DNA of 64,000 bases from Brachynemurus nebulosus (GCA_035578155.1 JAPWDM010000004.1:53863762-53927761); one strand, 5' to 3'; positions 37,146-48,069 are shown, numbered from the stretch's first letter. A program made the numbers and translations. Notes: generated by a model from the letters alone, not told the origin.

Positions 37146-37876
37146 AACTGTTACGTACACCATTCTTTTTTAAGCTCATTAAGTACATCAGCTGCGTTAA
37201 AATTTTTTAATTATTTTTTTACAGGTTTTTCTGAACAGTGCGCGCTATTATTTTAGTATATTAACATATTAAGTGTACTCTATCACCAACAAAAATTTCA
37301 GCGAAATCGCCGACCCCAAGGCTGTGCAGTCCCCTTGTTAGTAAAGAAATAAGAACCCCACCGAAATTGTTTCTTAAAAATTATCAGTTTATTATAATGT
37401 AATATTAAGTTTTTCTTTCCAATGCTCCCCTTCCTATAGTATTTTCAAATTTAAAATTATTTTACAGCTTAATAAGATCAGGCTTGTCAGCTTTTCAGTT
37501 TTCAACAACCGGACATTTTGGCTGGTGAGATAGACTTGGAGGACGAAATTTTTTTTCACGTACGCCACTTGAGGAGTACTGTTAAATCTCTTAAAATGGA
37601 ATTGAAATTCCTTTTACCATTTTTCAGTTTATAACCACCTTGTAAATTATTGAACTTCAAATTGGCCTTCATTGCGTCTCTTCTTCCTTTTGGAAAAAAG
37701 ATCAAACAAACACAAAGTGTGTGTGTTATCTATGACACAATTAAAATCTTCATGGGCCTGTTACTAATTTCGGTTTTAAAACTTTACTGAGATATCTTCA
37801 GTGATATTACATTTAATTTCGATTTAAGTAATAAAACGAAAAATATAATGTTTTAGTTGCTAAATAGGGCAATTGC

Positions 37877-37915
37877 CTTTTTAGCGAATTTCCATTCTGG
37901 AAATTCAGCTATTAA
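37877..37915 (-). repeat. Isolated hairpin end of the Helentron-like family
   Basis: 'tagcgaatttccattctgg' followed by aaattcagcta forms a hairpin. It matches the left edge of the element at 39683. No opposite end is visible nearby. Confidence 0.4.
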
Positions 37916-37956
37916 TTAAGTTACGTTGTTTCTTATGTTAGAGAAACTTATATTAA

Positions 37957-38874
37957 GGGGTTACATGCAGTTATAATGGTCGGAAAAGTTTATTATTTTT
38001 TTACTGCATATTCTTTAGGTACATTATATCAAGAATACTCTCACCAAATTTCGTAACGATCAAAACATTAGATCTGAAACTATAACTATTTATAGCGCAC
38101 TACTTCGAATAGAGCCCGCGGCTGCTCCTCCACAGCTGCTACTGTATCATTTAGCTCCCGCTCGGTATTATATAATGTAAATGGTACGTCGACTTTCGCC
38201 ACTTTGCTATATTCTTCGAAATATATTGCCTTGAAACTTTGGAACAGTTGTGTATAGACTTTCGAACGTTTAACATTGAATATAAAAGAAACAAACTTGT
38301 AAGTCTAAAAATGATTATTTTAATCGTATTTTTTTTTGAAAATGCCTTTACGGTGGACACGATTACTAAAAAACTATCAATCCGATTAAGACCAAATTTA
38401 TACTGTTTATTTATTATGATAATAGGTAATTGTTGACCGAAGGATTTTCAATTTTTGTAAAAAAATATGTTTGTTAGAGCAAAAAACTCAAAAATTTAAC
38501 ACCTTAAAAAAATAAACTTTTTATTAAAATTGTCGCAATTTATAAAAAAAAAATAATAATTAAATTTTAATATTCCTTCGTTTAGCGACTAGACAATAAA
38601 ATATACTAACGAAATATTTTTCGAATTCTAATTTCGAATGAACCGTTCTCGAATTATAATGTCCAGCGCAAGTAATGTCCCAGAAACGGCACTTCTGGAA
38701 TACAGATGTAGTCCCGCTATTATCAAATATTTTTCGATGAAAAAAATTTAACAATTACCCCAAAACATGTACTAATCGATATTGTTAACAATTTTTAAAT
38801 AAATATTCTTTTTGTTATTGAAAAAAAATCGAGAAAATGTCGTCATTTCTCCAACTACAACTGTATATAACCCC
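37957..38874. mobile_element. TTAA-flanked DNA element
   Basis: TTAA lies at 37953-37956 and 38875-38878. The left end is ggggttacatgcagttata and the right end is its approximate complement, 'caactgtatataacccc'. The 918-bp body has no recognised transposase; three ~65-codon frames lie on it and look incidental. TTAA duplications point to the piggyBac or Kolobok groups, and I cannot decide between them. Confidence 0.65.
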
Positions 38875-38878
38875 TTAA

Positions 38879-39454
38879 TTGAAAATAATGTATTGATTAT
38901 CAAATAGTTGATTAATCGAACAAAATTTTAATCTAATTCATGAATAAAACATGTATAAAATAAAATAATACCTACTTTGTAATATTTTTTAAAACGTTTT
39001 TTTTTTATTGGGATTTAATTATTGACTTGTAAATATTTTTAATATTTTTAATACTTTTTATTTTTAACATAGTATCACATTGTGTTGTGACATAAAAGTA
39101 AAAAATTACACAAATGAATAATTTCTTCATTTTAATTTTCCAAATCTTGTAAATAATAAAAAAGAAAAGTTGAATAAAATTAGTTATTTAAAAAAAAAAA
39201 AATATTGTACCTAACGTACCTAAAAAAAATATTGTACCTAACTTGTACCTAAGTATGTATAATCATTTGGTCGACTGAAAAAAATGACTCAATTTAAACA
39301 AAATTATTCTACCATAAGCTAGCTCATAATTCTTATCTTAAAATTAAATATTTCAATTTGTCAGTTAACCGAACAATTTGATCCCGGTCGCAAATGACAA
39401 TACGTTTTTTTGTAGGCATTACTTTTTGGAGCGCTAGTGCGATCTGTTCTCATC
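38879..39454. other. AT-rich non-coding stretch
   Basis: It holds a short direct repeat, 'aaaaaatattgtacctaac', at about 39200 and 39224. No gene is seen. Confidence 0.4.
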
Positions 39455-39682
39455 TATACTACTACAAAAAATTAAGGGAGCAAAAAAAATTTTTAATTTT
39501 TTAGTGATTTTTGAAGGGCTGTATTTACGTGAAAAATGGCCGTATCGAGATGATAAAAAAAGCATGTTGAAGCTCCAAGATTCTAGTTTTGAGATCTTTC
39601 GTCCAAAAATTGTTAGGATCGACAGTTATCGAGCAATTCTAAGGAATAACATAAAAATTTAAAATTTAGAATTTTTTGCTTT

Positions 39683-40675
39683 TAGCGAATTTCCAGAATG
39701 GAAGCTCGCTATTACAGCCACTGTCATGACGCGACTTGAACCCGGGACCATGGCAGAAATTTGTTTTGAGGTCCCTAGAAACCGAAAATAATATTCACCA
39801 AAATTTATATATATATATATATGTATATATGTATATATATATATATGTGTCCGCACGATAACTCTCGAACGAAATGTCCTAGGTTTACGAAATTTGGTGA
39901 AAATGTTGGAAGTCCCAAACCGTTGGACAAGTTCGTTAGCCAGACACGTCGGATGCCAGGAACATGGTGTTTGTTCTTGCAAAAAATTAGTTTTTTGCCA
40001 AAATTTCCACTTATTTAAAAATTTTTGCGAAATTTTTTTACATCATTTAAACGACGAAAAAAAATTACATAAAAAAGGTCTTTAAACTATTATTCTATGT
40101 CAACTAGTTTCCGAGAAAATTTAATTTTTATAAAAGGGCATTCGCTATGTTATGCAGGATGCTGCGACAGGGGTATACCTATATGCATAATTATATGAAA
40201 GAATGTGTTTGTGGTACAGGAAGATACAGATTGTATATAAGTCATATACGTCATACATATGTATATGTTTGTATGTTACTTATATGCCGTTTTTTAGGGT
40301 TCCGAAGAAAGTTCTATTTTTTAGAGCTCCGAAATAAATCTCCCGAGACTATAATAGAAATTTGTTTTGGGGTCCCTAGAAACCAAAAATAATATTCACT
40401 AAAATTTATGTATTAAATTTATATTTAGTCCCACACCGTTGAACAAATTCGTTAGCCAGCCATGTCGGATGCCTAGAAGATGGTTTTTTTGACCATTTTT
40501 CGTGAAAACAATTAGTTTTTTGCCAAAATTTTCTAAAGTTAAAAATTTTTTTGACATTTATTTACACCATTAGAAAGAGGAGGAAAAATCACTTAAAAGG
40601 GTGAAAGATCACAGAAAAACGGATTTTTATTAACGGAAATTCGCTATGTTATGCAGGATGCTGCGACAGGGGTAT
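39683..40675 (-). mobile_element. Helentron-associated-like (HINE/DINE-like) element
   Basis: Read on the minus strand, it starts 'atacccctgtcgcagcat'. About 30 bases in it carries 'tagcgaatttcc', and it ends with an inverted copy of that motif within a hairpin (gcgagcttcc...ggaaattcgc), then taaaa. Sub-terminal inverted motifs with a 3' hairpin, a TA-rich run (39807-39846) and insertion into a T tract without duplication all fit Helentron-associated elements. Internally there are two related units (39769-40175 and 40371-40675), each ending 'ttatgcaggatgctgcgac'. A tRNA-like B box 'cgggttcaagtcgc' (minus) lies near 39730. It encodes no protein. Confidence 0.5.
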
Positions 40676-40906
40676 TTTCTTTGGTCTACAGGCTTAAAAA
40701 ATTTTTTTTATAGTGTAGTCATGGTATTGACTTGATAGCCTGTTTATTCAGCTTCAATTTCCTTTTTTAAATTTTGTTCCACGTTGAACTGTTCCGGAGA
40801 TATCCAACTTTAAATGCAAATTGATCCTTTTTGCTTTAACCATCGATATCTCAGTAACCAATGATCAGGCAGAAAATTGAAGGGCAGTTTTAGAATCTGG
40901 AATAAA

Positions 40907-41258
40907 GGGCATAGCCGGGTAGCGTACGCAGCCGGGTAAGATAGGGAAAACGGCCCTTGACGCAAAATTGATTGTTTTTATAGAAAATAATACTTCTTAA
41001 CCCCAGATATATTTCTGCCAAATTTCAACCCTCCGAGGCTAATAGTTTATGAATACACAAATAGACAAAAATTTTCACAAAAAAATTTTTTTTTGACGAA
41101 ATTACTGAACCGATTTATTTGAGTTTAATATATATTGTGTACCCACCTTAGACGAAGTAATAAAAAAAAAATTAACGTTATATCCCTTTATTATACTAAT
41201 TTTTTTAAATTTTTAAATTTAAGAAAATTTTTTTTGTCACTTACGCGTTATTCCCTAA
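40907..41258. mobile_element. One-armed copy of the GGGCATAGCC (Spy-like) family
   Basis: It begins gggcatagccgggt directly after AAA (40904-40906). It follows the arm and loop of the 1168-1856 element as far as 'cacttacgcgtta', with a short duplication near the start (cgtacgcagccgggtaag). The mirror arm of the host palindrome reads 'cttgtaggaaatttattcc', so the empty target was AAATTT. The opposite end is missing, so the copy is truncated or rearranged. Confidence 0.6.
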
Positions 41259-41639
41259 TTTTAAAAAATCATGCAATTAAGGGATTAATTTTCAAATTTA
41301 ATGGATAAAAGATGCCGAAGTGTGGAAAAAGTTGAAAAAAAAATTGATTTTTTTCTTTCAATTTTGTTCATTCAATTTTGCTCCTTAATTTTTTTTCCGA
41401 CATTTTGAACAAACGGTTTAGGAAAACCATTCGATAGATCAATCTGCCGATTTTCAGGGTTATTGAGGGTACAGTGACGTATAAAAATCTACAAATATTA
41501 GATTCTCCATCAATATTCGCAAGGATATGGACAATTTTTCGCAACAAGGAAAATAACCCCTTTTTTCACATTTTTGAAGTTAAAATTAAGGATGAAAAAA
41601 ATTTTTCCCCCTAAAGTACGCGACACATCCTTGTAGGAA
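41259..41639. other. Centre of the composite palindrome
   Basis: AT-rich sequence between the truncated GGGCATAGCC copy and the right arm of the composite palindrome. No coding or further repeat structure is recognised. Confidence 0.35.
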
Positions 41640-42100
41640 ATTTATTCCAGATTCCAAAACTGCCCTTCAATTTTCTATCCGATCACTGATTACTGAGATA
41701 TCGATGGTTAAAGCAAAAAGGATCCTTTTGGATTCAAAGATGAATATCTCCGAAAGAATTCAACGCAGAGAAAAATTTAAGAAAGGAAGTTGAAGCTGAA
41801 TAAACAGGCTATCAAGCCAATATAATGGCTTTACTGAAAAAAAATTTTAAGCCCGTAGACCGAAAAAAAGAGCAAAAAAATTTTAAATTTTCAATTTTTG
41901 TGTTATTATTTAGAATTGCTCGATAACTGTCACTCCTAAAAATTTTTGGACGAAAGATATCAAAACTAGAATCTTGGAGCTTCAAAATGTTTTTTTTATC
42001 ATCTCGATACGACCATTTTTCACGTAAATACAGCCCTTCAAAAATCACTAAAAAATTAACAATTTTTTTGCTCCCTTAATTTTTTATAGCAGTATACTGT

Positions 42101-42540
42101 GTGAGTTTTTCGAGAGTTGCCATTTTTATTACAGTCAAACCGTTGATTTAATCGAAAAATTGTTCAAATAAGAGTTGTAGATATCGACGGGGGCAACCGA
42201 TTACTATAGTCAGGAGCTTTATAGCTCTTATGATTTTCGAGCTATGATACAAACTTATAGATTTTTAAATGGGACTATATATTGATTTTTCGATAAAACT
42301 GATCTAATGCATTAATTCAACATAAATGAGCAAAAAAATTTTTTTACCCAAGTATAGTTTTTTAATTTTTCTTTATCAGTTAGGCGGTAAAAAAAATGCA
42401 TATGTACTTGAGGCTACTTCAACCAATAGTGTTTTTCTTGGTTACATTTCCATTACGTCCAAGAAAAAAACCTTTTCCAGTACCATTTCTATCATAAAAA
42501 TTTGGTTGTACTAGAAATGGCAACTCTCAAAAAACTCTCA
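42101..42540. mobile_element. MITE with gagagttgccattt inverted ends
   Basis: The left end, gagtttttcgagagttgcca, is mirrored by aaatggcaactctc and aaaaaactc on the right. The body is about 440 bp and non-coding. I could not find a convincing target duplication. It follows the composite palindrome almost immediately. Confidence 0.6.
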
Positions 42541-43460
42541 TGGTATATGGTATAATTTCGTAAATAATTTGAATTTGGATCTACAATTTTCACAGTTTAC
42601 TTTTAATATATTTTACTTTAAAAAAGTATTTTTAAAAAAAAATTAATTTTAAATCGTCACATAGGAATACTGCCTTAACTTCCAATGAATTGCTCGATCA
42701 ATTAATCTAATCTTTTTGTACCTCCGCCACTGATTAAAAATGGCACGGATTATTTATTAACTAACAATAGCTAATCAACATACATATTCTATCTAGTAAA
42801 TAACGCATATTCATTAGTATCGTGTACTGTGCTATAATAAATATACATAGAACACTATAAAATGATGCCAGTGCCAGTGTTCTATGTGATGTTAGAACTG
42901 ATGAAAACCAGAAGGTCATTGCTTGAGCGTGTGAAACGTACGTTCATCTTCATTTTTTTTCTTTTTTTTTTGTTTATCATTCAATTTCTATTTTATTAAG
43001 GTACATTATACAGGTAAATGTATTTGACGGTATATTCATTCTATGCATGTATTATTAGGTATGTCTAAAACACATGCAATATATCTACACATATGAACAT
43101 AATACTAAGGAGCCGGACACTACAGATACTGTTTAATTGTAAATTCTTTCATACCGATATGTATGTAAACGTAAAGAACGCAAACGAATCAAAGCGCTCG
43201 CAAAGGAAGACAGATAAGAAATAAACAACATATTTATGCAAAATTTATTTATTATGTATTGTATTTGAAATGAATATTTAGTTCTTTCTTGTACTTTTCA
43301 GTTGGTTACTATGGTTTTTTTCTCTTTTATACATTGTCATACTGCAACAAAAATTGCTATTTATTCACTTGTCTTTTATTCGTATGTAAATTATGAGTTA
43401 TCAGATAAAAAATACATTTTGTGCAATTCTAAATTAAAAAGTTAACTTTATAGTTGCCTG
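42541..43460. other. AT-rich non-coding stretch
   Basis: Nothing is recognised as gene or delimited repeat. Confidence 0.4.
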
Positions 43461-43470
43461 TGCTAGTGTC

Positions 43471-43520
43471 AAAATAGCTTACTTTTTTTCACGCGTGAAA
43501 AAAAGTAAATAAGCCATTTT
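43471..43520. repeat. Hairpin centred on cacgcgtg
   Basis: A perfect 30-bp palindrome (43479-43508, centre cacgcgtg) extends imperfectly to about 50 bp. It lies about 140 bp beyond the stop codon of the Crypton relic. A comparable hairpin (47375-47445) lies upstream of that gene. It could be a regulatory or end structure of the element. Confidence 0.55.
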
Positions 43521-44295
43521 CATTCCTACAGTAACGCTGCAAGTCATAGTTAGTTATTCATGAACTATTTAAAAGAAATATTTTGAATTTTTTTTTAATA
43601 AATATATCAAATTTTTAATAAACTGAGATCGTATTTCCATTTTTTATTGAATTTTTATTTATTATAAATATTAATAATACAATTTTTTACTTTACTAAAA
43701 TTTACATGGGTCAGGGGAGAATTTTCTTTACTTATATTTGTAATTTCCTGCACATTTGAAGATGTTTCTAAAGAATCTTTTGTTCCTCCTAATATTTTAA
43801 TTGAAATTTCTTTCTTATTTTCAATTGAATTTTCTACGTAGCCATCTGCAACTGTACTAGATTTCCACCCGCCATGGCGCTTAAGTATCGATATATCTAC
43901 GCCAGTGTCGGCTAATAGTGAAGCTGATGCTGATGATTAGGTCACAATTAGGTAAATTTAGAAACTGTGCAATTTTTTTTTTTTTTTTTTTGGAAATTCT
44001 GCAATTGTATTTATTTCCACTGGCTGCGAAACACATTTTTCATGTCTGTAGGTTAGAAAAAAACGAGAAAGTGTCGTATTTTGTGGTCGCAGGTTCATAT
44101 ATTTTCTAAAAATATCAAACATATTTATTTTTGGCACATTTCCCTTGGTTATAATAAATTCTCTTGAAGTTTTTGTTTTTGTATCCGGCACAGAAATTTT
44201 TATACAATCACTCATATCTTCAATATCTGAAATTGTTATTTTGATAAGTTCGTCCCGACGACAAACACCGGCAATACCCACTATTAATGCCACCT

Positions 44296-44354
44296 ATGAA
44301 GTTAAAAATATATTAATAATTGAAAATAAAATATGCATACATGTTAATTTTTAC
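44296..44354 (-). other. Intron of the Crypton-type gene
   Basis: On the minus strand 'atcaatgaag|gtaaaa' is the donor and 'acttcatag|gtggca' the acceptor. Removing it joins 'YLSMK' to 'VALIVGIAG' in frame, as expected from the family. The intron is short and AT-rich. Confidence 0.7.
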
Positions 44355-44396
44355 CTTCATTGATAAATAATTTTTGTCATCTGCTGACTGCAGAAA

Positions 44397-46488
44397 GAGT
44401 CTGGAACCATTACCATAGGTGAATTTGCCCAAGAAATGAAATTCAACGATATGTATGCGATTGTGTAGCTTAGTGAAAGAGTAAACCATACGTATGGATT
44501 TTTCGCAATATCTTTACATTTCGCGGAGTTATAATACCAAATACCAAAAAATAGTGGTCTTATTCAAACTTTTTTTTCTCGTAAACTATTATAGATAAAA
44601 CGATGAAACAAAATCCATATTGTTTGCTATGTCCAGTACTTTATTATATATTTTTTTCATTTAAAATGGACATTAAATACCCTTTATAAAATATGAAAAA
44701 AAAATTCATTAAATTTTTTTAGCTACTTGTACAAGAGTGACCACTTTCTTATTACTACCAAAAGAAAGCTCGCAAGCACTTCCCTCATCTCCCTGAATTT
44801 TATTTTTGTCAAAAGGGTGGAACATATTGAAAAAAAATAAGAACATATATATTTGGTGATGTTCATGGTATGTGTATGTGCAGGTACAGGTCAACAAATC
44901 TGACTTTACCTCTTCAAGGTCATTAAAAATGCATTCTTAAAGAAGTGAGATAGTACTTAATATAAAGAAAAAATGACCTTGAAGCGGCAAAGTCAGATTT
45001 GTTGAACTATACCTACTTGTTTTTGAATTATGTTTTTAAGAAATACTTTGAATGAATAAATGAATCATTGAATGTTTTTTTTTTTTTGATTACTTGAGAA
45101 TCTGATGCCTGCTCTACACTCTCGATCGAAGTTCCTCGACGAAGTAAGCGCTAAAGTTGGCTGAAGTGGGAATACCGTTATAACACCAGCCAGGAAGAGC
45201 CATGAAATGACCTTTTACACTCTCGTACTCGGTCCACTTTGCGAGAATTGAGAGTAGGCATAAGGAATCTAATATGTTTTATCTTCAAAATGTAGACTTT
45301 TTTCATATCGGAGTTCTAAAAAACAATTAGTTACGAAAAAAGAACTAACTTCTCTCATTGTTTTTAACGTATTACTCAGTTCTACAATTATTTCGCAAGT
45401 AAATCTAACTAACATTTTTACTTACCCGTTAGGTAAACTAAAACTGTTTACTTGATCAATTAGTGATGTATTTAACTTCATGAGTGAATTTAAAATTGTA
45501 GACTTGAGAAGTATGTTAAAAGCAATGGAAAAAAATTAGTTCTTGATTCGTAGCTGATTATTTTTTAAAACTCCTATGTGGAATGAGTCTACATTTTGAA
45601 CATAAAACATATTAGATTCCTTATGGCTACTCTCAATTCTCGCAAAGTGGACCGAGTACGAGAGTGTAGGTCATTTCATGGTTCTTCGTGGCTGGTGTTA
45701 TAACGGTATTCCCACTTCAGCCAACTTTAGCGATTACTTCGTCGAGGAACTTCGATCGAGAGTGTAGAGCAGGCATCAGATTCTCAAGTAATAAAAAAAA
45801 AAGAAAAAAACATTCAATGATTCATTTATTCATTCAAAATATTTCTTAAAAACATAATTAAAAAACAAGTAGGTACAGTTCAACAAATCTGACTTTGCCG
45901 CTTCAAGGTCATTTTTTATTTATATTAAGTACTATCTCACTTCTTTAAGAATGCATTTTTAATGACCTTGAAGAGGTAAAGTCAGATTTGTTGACCTGTA
46001 CCTGCACATACACATACCATGAACATCACCAAATATATATGTTCTTATTTTTTTTCAATATGTTCCACCCTTTTGACAAAAATAAAATTCAGGGAGATGA
46101 GGGAAGTGCTTGCGAGCTTTCTTTTGGTAGTAATAAGAAAGTGGTCACTCTTGTACAAGTAGCTAAAAAAGTTTAATGAATTTTTTTTTCATATTATATA
46201 AAGGGTATTTAATGTCCATTTTAAATGAAAAAAATATATAATAAAGTACTGGACATAGCAAACAATATGGATTTTGTTTCATCGTTTTATCTATAATAGT
46301 TTACGAGAAAAAAAAGTTTGAATAAGACCACTATTTTTTGGTATTTGGTATTATAACTCCACGAAATGTAAAGATATTGCGAAAAATCCATACGTATGGT
46401 TTACTCTTTCACTAAGCTACACAATCGCATACATATCGTTGAATTTCATTTCTTGGGCAAATTCATCTATGGTAATGGTTCCAGACTC
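44397..46488. mobile_element. 2.1-kb palindrome inserted in the Crypton gene at AAA|TTT (Spy-like)
   Basis: It begins gagtctggaaccattaccat and ends with the complement. The two ~1.03-kb arms run almost to the centre (~45442), with the innermost ~80 bp diverged. Flanks are AAA (44394-44396) and TTT (46489-46491). Joining them restores the codons A-K-F-L-Q of the recombinase, so nothing was duplicated or lost. This is the behaviour described for Spy transposons. Each arm contains a smaller palindrome ('caacaaatctgac ... gtcagatttgttg', 44897-45008 and mirror). Mirrored ~62-codon frames (44709-44897 minus, 45988-46176 plus) are the same sequence in both arms, with no recognised domain. No transposase was recognised. 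Confidence 0.8.
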
Positions 46489-47048
46489 TTTAGCGATTTG
46501 TTCTCTAGTGAAAATTTTAGAATTTTTTGCTTTATAGCCTTCTGATTTGCTTTTTAAAAATGCTATTAATGTAGTAAATTTACCAATATCTATGTCTCTT
46601 TTCATTCTGAGTGTAGCCTTTAACATTGAATAGTGACTCCACATAGTTGAAGCTTTTTGGTTTTCCATTTTTTGTGAAAAATAGGCAAGCAATATTTTTT
46701 CGTCTACTATTTCAATTTTTTTCTCATTACACCACTCACAATTTCGTACAAATTCTTTGATTTTGTTGGTAGTGACGCCGATATTGCAGCTTCTGCAGCT
46801 ATTTCTACATCCATTGGTGTGTTATTTATTAATTCACACATTTTATAAATAAAAATATTACTTTTTAGAGAAACACGTCTTTCTTTGAAAGCAGTCAACA
46901 AATAAACAATTCAACATTTGTAAATAACTAGCTTACTAGATTTGAATAATATTTAGTTTATAAACATTAATTTTTTTGTTTATGATACGTTTCTGCAGCA
47001 ACGTTATAATAGTGAATATAAACTATAGTTACCCATGAATTATTATAA

Positions 47049-47233
47049 GGCCGCTATTACACTATCATAGATATATGTCAAAGTTTTATTTTATCAAAGA
47101 AATATTATAGTGTAATAAGTCAAATTTTATAATATAATATTTCTGTAACCATAGTTAAAGATACTTCTTAATATTTGATCATAGATTTGATCCAAGATCT
47201 TTGACATATATCTATGACAATGTAATAGCGGCC
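47049..47233. mobile_element. Harbinger-like MITE, copy 2 (TAA target duplication)
   Basis: This 185-bp element starts ggccgctattacac and ends gtaatagcggcc. TAA lies at 47046-47048 and 47234-47236. The body closely matches the copy at 2324-2513, including 'ctgtaaccatagttaaagat'. Confidence 0.8.
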
Positions 47234-47374
47234 TAACAAATATGATAAATAAATACATATAGCATAGGTTTATATTTAATTAAAATAATACTATTATTAA
47301 TAAAATTTTACTATTTTAAATCAGAATTGCAAAAAATATTGTATGCAAGACGTACAAAATGACTGTTTTTTTCA

Positions 47375-47445
47375 CTCGTCTCAATTATCCAACTCGGCCC
47401 GCGGGCCTCGTTGGACAAACTTACGACTCGTGAAAAAAATCACCT
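47375..47445. repeat. GC-rich hairpin centred on ggcccgcgggcc
   Basis: An imperfect inverted repeat has a perfect 12-bp centre (ggcccgcgggcc), flanked by 'tccaactc/ctcgttgga' and by 'tttttttcactcgt/actcgtgaaaaaaa'. It lies upstream of the Crypton relic (minus strand). It could be part of that element or an unrelated remnant. Confidence 0.5.
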
Positions 47446-47670
47446 TCATTTTGTAACTTGTTGCATAGATAACTATTTTAGAAAGTGTTTTCCGTTTGGC
47501 AGTTTTTTTTAAGTTTATTGCCAAATAGGAAATGATATTATACGTGTAAGGTGCTTCCGTTGTACATAAGTATGCAACTGTTAGATTAGAGCACCGATTA
47601 AACCAATAAGGCATTCGTATCATTGTCTGTAAAAATGATATCTCAAAAACTGATAATATTTAGAGGTTAC

Positions 47671-48054
47671 TAGAGATGTCGATCGGGCGGGAAAAAAATT
47701 TACACGGGAACGGGAGCGAGCGGGAGTGGCATTGTACTCACGCATAATTGTACTCACAATTTATTAACATAATATTAGTTACGTTTATTGATAACTTTTT
47801 TTCTCAATAAAAATTGAATACTTAATTCCCTATCTTTGTGTAATACAAATAGAAAAAATTTAATTTTGCATTTCGGAACCCGAAATAAAAACCGGGTCCC
47901 GTCGGGAACGGAATTAAAATTAGTAAATCGGACGGGAATGGAATTGGGCGGAATTTTAAATTTTTTCCCGGGAATGGGAGTGGGCGGGAATGGCAGACCA
48001 GTTTCGGGAGTGGGCGGGAACGGGAACAAAAATTTACTCCCGACGACATCTCTA
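47671..48054. mobile_element. hAT-type element with tagagatgtcg ends
   Basis: The left end tagagatgtcg and right end cgacatctcta are inverted. The flanks gaggttac (47663-47670) and gaggctac (48055-48062) are an 8-bp duplication with one mismatch. The body is rich in 'gcgggaa/gggaacggga' words. The ~80-codon frames on both strands here are shadows of this repeat. Confidence 0.8.
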
Positions 48055-48069
48055 GAGGCTACTAAAATG

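Larger units (their letters stand above)
39455..42096. mobile_element. Composite palindrome interrupted by two other transposons
   Basis: The outer ends are inverted: the left reads actacaaaaaattaagggag and the right complements it before 'tatagcagtata'. The left arm is split: 39455-39682 and 40676-40906 together correspond to the complement of 41640-42096. Between the two left pieces sits a Helentron-like element (39683-40675). After 40906 sits a one-armed copy of the GGGCATAGCC family. Each interruption can therefore be compared with an uninterrupted mirror arm. Matching phrases include 'cgagcaattct/agaattgctcg' and 'agatatcgatggttaaagc'. No ORF is convincing. Confidence 0.7.
43655..46814 (-). 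pseudogene. Crypton-type tyrosine recombinase, broken
   Basis: The product resembles the tyrosine recombinase of Crypton DNA transposons, which cut and rejoin DNA through a covalent tyrosine intermediate. Reading leftward, a start near 46814 gives MDVEIAAEAAISASLPTKSK. The core-binding domain follows ('ENQKASTMWSHYSMLKATL', 'FTREQIAK'). A 2.1-kb insertion (44397-46488) splits 'AK' from 'FLQSADDKNYLSMK'. A GT-AG intron of ~59 bp (44296-44354) precedes the catalytic part ('VALIVGIAGVCRRDEL', first catalytic Arg). Further on come 'LKRHGGWKSSTVA' (His) and 'DGYVENS' (nucleophile Tyr), and a stop at 43655-43657. Lesions: a frame break near 46725, the insertion, a poly-A slippage tract near 43968-43991, and loss of the expected H-x-x-R segment before 'SASLLADTG'. 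It cannot make active enzyme. Confidence 0.8.

Noticed and set aside
44709..46176. Identical 62-codon frames on opposite strands (44709-44897 and 45988-46176)
   Set aside because: They are mirror images caused by the palindrome; there is no recognisable domain, and the sequence in frame is low-complexity at its start.
44397..46488. The palindrome as an assembly artefact
   Set aside because: Exact AAA/TTT junctions inside a reading frame and diverged inner arms favour a real insertion, though only long reads would settle it.
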